From: JAYGED01 sp046582565
Lineage (GTDB): Bacteria; Pseudomonadota; Alphaproteobacteria; JAAXGF01
DNA: 15,083 nt
Assembly (NCBI GenBank): GCA_046582565.1
Contig: JAYGED010000047.1
Span: 1 to 15,083 of the forward strand
Direction of reading: 5' to 3'
This document shows, one piece after another, positions 14,321-15,083 of this stretch. A program made the translations under genes and the position numbers. Under the pieces are notes generated by a model. It was given only the letters and a program-made list of their open reading frames with translations. It did not search any database and was not told the origin of the DNA. Every line of letters begins with the position of its first letter. Within the stretch, counting starts at the first letter, position 1.

Positions 14321-14367
14321 GAAAAATGAATCGGCCCGGCCCTCGCTAATGAAGCGGGGACCGGGCC
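14321..14367 (-). terminator. Probable intrinsic terminator or attenuator after pal
   Basis: A stem with arms 14333-14346 and 14354-14367 (GGCCCGG paired with CCGGGCC, extended by an inner GC-rich part with one mismatch and one wobble) closes a 7-base loop. On the minus strand it is followed after six bases by a run of five T (14322-14326). It lies about 70 bp past the pal stop. This would end or reduce pal transcription before cpoB. Confidence 0.55.
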
Positions 14368-14437
14368 TGGATAACCTATCTGGAGGTCATTTTAGAGCGA
14401 GTGGCAACCTGCTCAGCCGCCACTCAAGCGTGGCTCC

Positions 14438-14995
14438 TTAATTTAAGGTCGAAACACCGCGCCGATTTTGCGACCAGGCAGCTTCCGAATGACCCAGTGC
14501 GTCGGGGCGCTCCTTGCCGTAACTGATCGTCGCAATTCGACTCGAACTGACGCCGAGGGCAACCAGGAAATTCTTCACCGCCATCGAACGCCGCTCACCC
14601 AAGGCCAGATTGTATTCCCGGGTTCCCCGTTCATCGGCGTGCCCTTCGACCGTGATGGTCACGGTGGCATATTGGCGCATCCACGCCGCTTGGCGTTTAA
14701 GGGTTTTCTCGGCAGCAGCGTTGATCACCGATTTGTCGAAACTGAAGAAAACACGGTCACCAACATTGATGGTCAAATCTTCCGCAGATCCGGGCACCGG
14801 CTCAGACATCATGCTGTCCGTTGTCGCCTCTGTCGCCTCTGGCGTCACGGCTGTGCCGGTGACACCTGAACTCGATCCACTGCTCGAAGAGGTGGTCGTT
14901 CCCGCACCAGATGTTGAAGCCGATTCATCAGGCGTGGTTTCACACGCAGCTACGAGGAACAGCGCCGCGAAAAGGCTAACTAATTTGGTCCGCAT
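14438..14995 (-). CDS. pal: Peptidoglycan-associated lipoprotein Pal
   Basis: Pal is an outer-membrane lipoprotein that binds peptidoglycan and the TolB protein, tethering the envelope during division. The 185-residue precursor has a short signal and lipobox LVAAC, with the lipidated cysteine at C18 and glutamate at +2, which does not favour inner-membrane retention. A Ser/Thr/Gly-rich linker spans about 21-60. The OmpA-type domain follows with DRVFFSFDKSVI (80-91) and the peptidoglycan-binding signature GHADERGTREYNLALGERR (118-136; D121 and R136). The ATG at 14993-14995 is preceded by GGAGGGAG at about seven to ten bases. tolB is expected upstream but lies outside the window. cpoB follows after a terminator-like hairpin. 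Confidence 0.97.
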   Translation of the reverse strand: MRTKLVSLFAALFLVAACETTPDESASTSGAGTTTSSSSGSSSGVTGTAVTPEATEATTDSMMSEPVPGSAEDLTINVGDRVFFSFDKSVINAAAEKTLKRQAAWMRQYATVTITVEGHADERGTREYNLALGERRSMAVKNFLVALGVSSSRIATISYGKERPDALGHSEAAWSQNRRGVSTLN

Positions 14996-15035
14996 CTAGA
15001 AGCTCCCTCCTGCCGGGATAGGGTTATGATTCATA

Positions 15036-15075
15036 TGACGTATACGCGATTTGGGTGACGTATACGCGATTTGGG
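15036..15075. repeat. Perfect 20-bp tandem duplication upstream of pal
   Basis: The 20-base unit TGACGTATACGCGATTTGGG occurs twice head to tail (15036-15055 and 15056-15075) without a mismatch. Each unit holds the palindrome CGTATACG (15039-15046 and 15059-15066). The spacing of 20 bp is about two helical turns, so a protein could bind both on the same face. It is 41 bp upstream of the pal start. It could be an operator or a slippage product; no more copies fit in the visible sequence. Confidence 0.75.
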
Positions 15076-15083
15076 CGGTATTA

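Noticed and set aside
14436..14448. CCTTAA/TTAAGG palindrome at the pal stop as a terminator
   Set aside because: It is A/T-rich with a single-base centre, which gives no stable loop, and has no T tract; the GC-rich stem at 14333-14367 is a better candidate.
15036..15075. CRISPR array
   Set aside because: The two 20-bp units are directly adjacent with no spacers, and no cas gene is in view.

Overview
The window reads as a compact, GC-rich chromosomal segment of an alphaproteobacterium, most like the Rhodospirillales and relatives. The main reason is gene order: pal, cpoB, tilS, ftsH, folP, glmM in one direction is a familiar alphaproteobacterial arrangement. The SerC and DHPS proteins are also of alphaproteobacterial type. 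The exact genus cannot be told from the sequence. Almost all DNA is coding, and no rRNA, tRNA, IS element, phage gene or CRISPR array was seen.

Layout, right to left, because nearly everything is on the minus strand. The right edge holds the 5' flank of pal, with a perfect 20-bp tandem duplication. Next come pal (peptidoglycan-associated lipoprotein), a terminator-like hairpin, cpoB (TolA-associated coiled-coil/TPR protein), tilS (tRNA-Ile lysidine synthetase), ftsH (membrane AAA+ metalloprotease, with a sigma-32-like promoter) and folP (dihydropteroate synthase). A two-gene RelE/ParE-type toxin-antitoxin pair follows, wedged between folP and glmM. Then come glmM (phosphoglucosamine mutase), a PhzF-family isomerase gene, serC and serA (serine biosynthesis), a 238-bp intergenic region with the probable purA promoter, purA (adenylosuccinate synthetase) and a secreted DUF302 protein gene. 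At the left end, gloB (glyoxalase II-like, the only plus-strand gene) and msrB (methionine sulfoxide reductase B) diverge from a 64-bp shared promoter region. gloB converges on the DUF302 gene.

Functional groups: envelope integrity (pal, cpoB, glmM, ftsH), translation and one-carbon/folate metabolism (tilS, folP), serine synthesis feeding one-carbon units and purines (serC, serA, purA), and detoxification or repair (gloB, msrB). Very short spacings suggest coupled translation: phzF/serC overlap as ATGA, serC/serA as TGATG, antitoxin/toxin as ATGA, and the DUF302 ribosome-binding site touches the purA stop.

Most of the window is ordinary housekeeping DNA. The points most worth a second look are: a folP reading frame whose N-terminus continues upstream of any ATG/GTG/TTG codon, with an ATC exactly where the start should be; the toxin-antitoxin pair inside a conserved cluster; a short insertion in the DHPS active-site region; dyad symmetries around the purA promoter; and the 20-bp tandem repeat upstream of pal. 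I did not find convincing evidence of a wholly new system.
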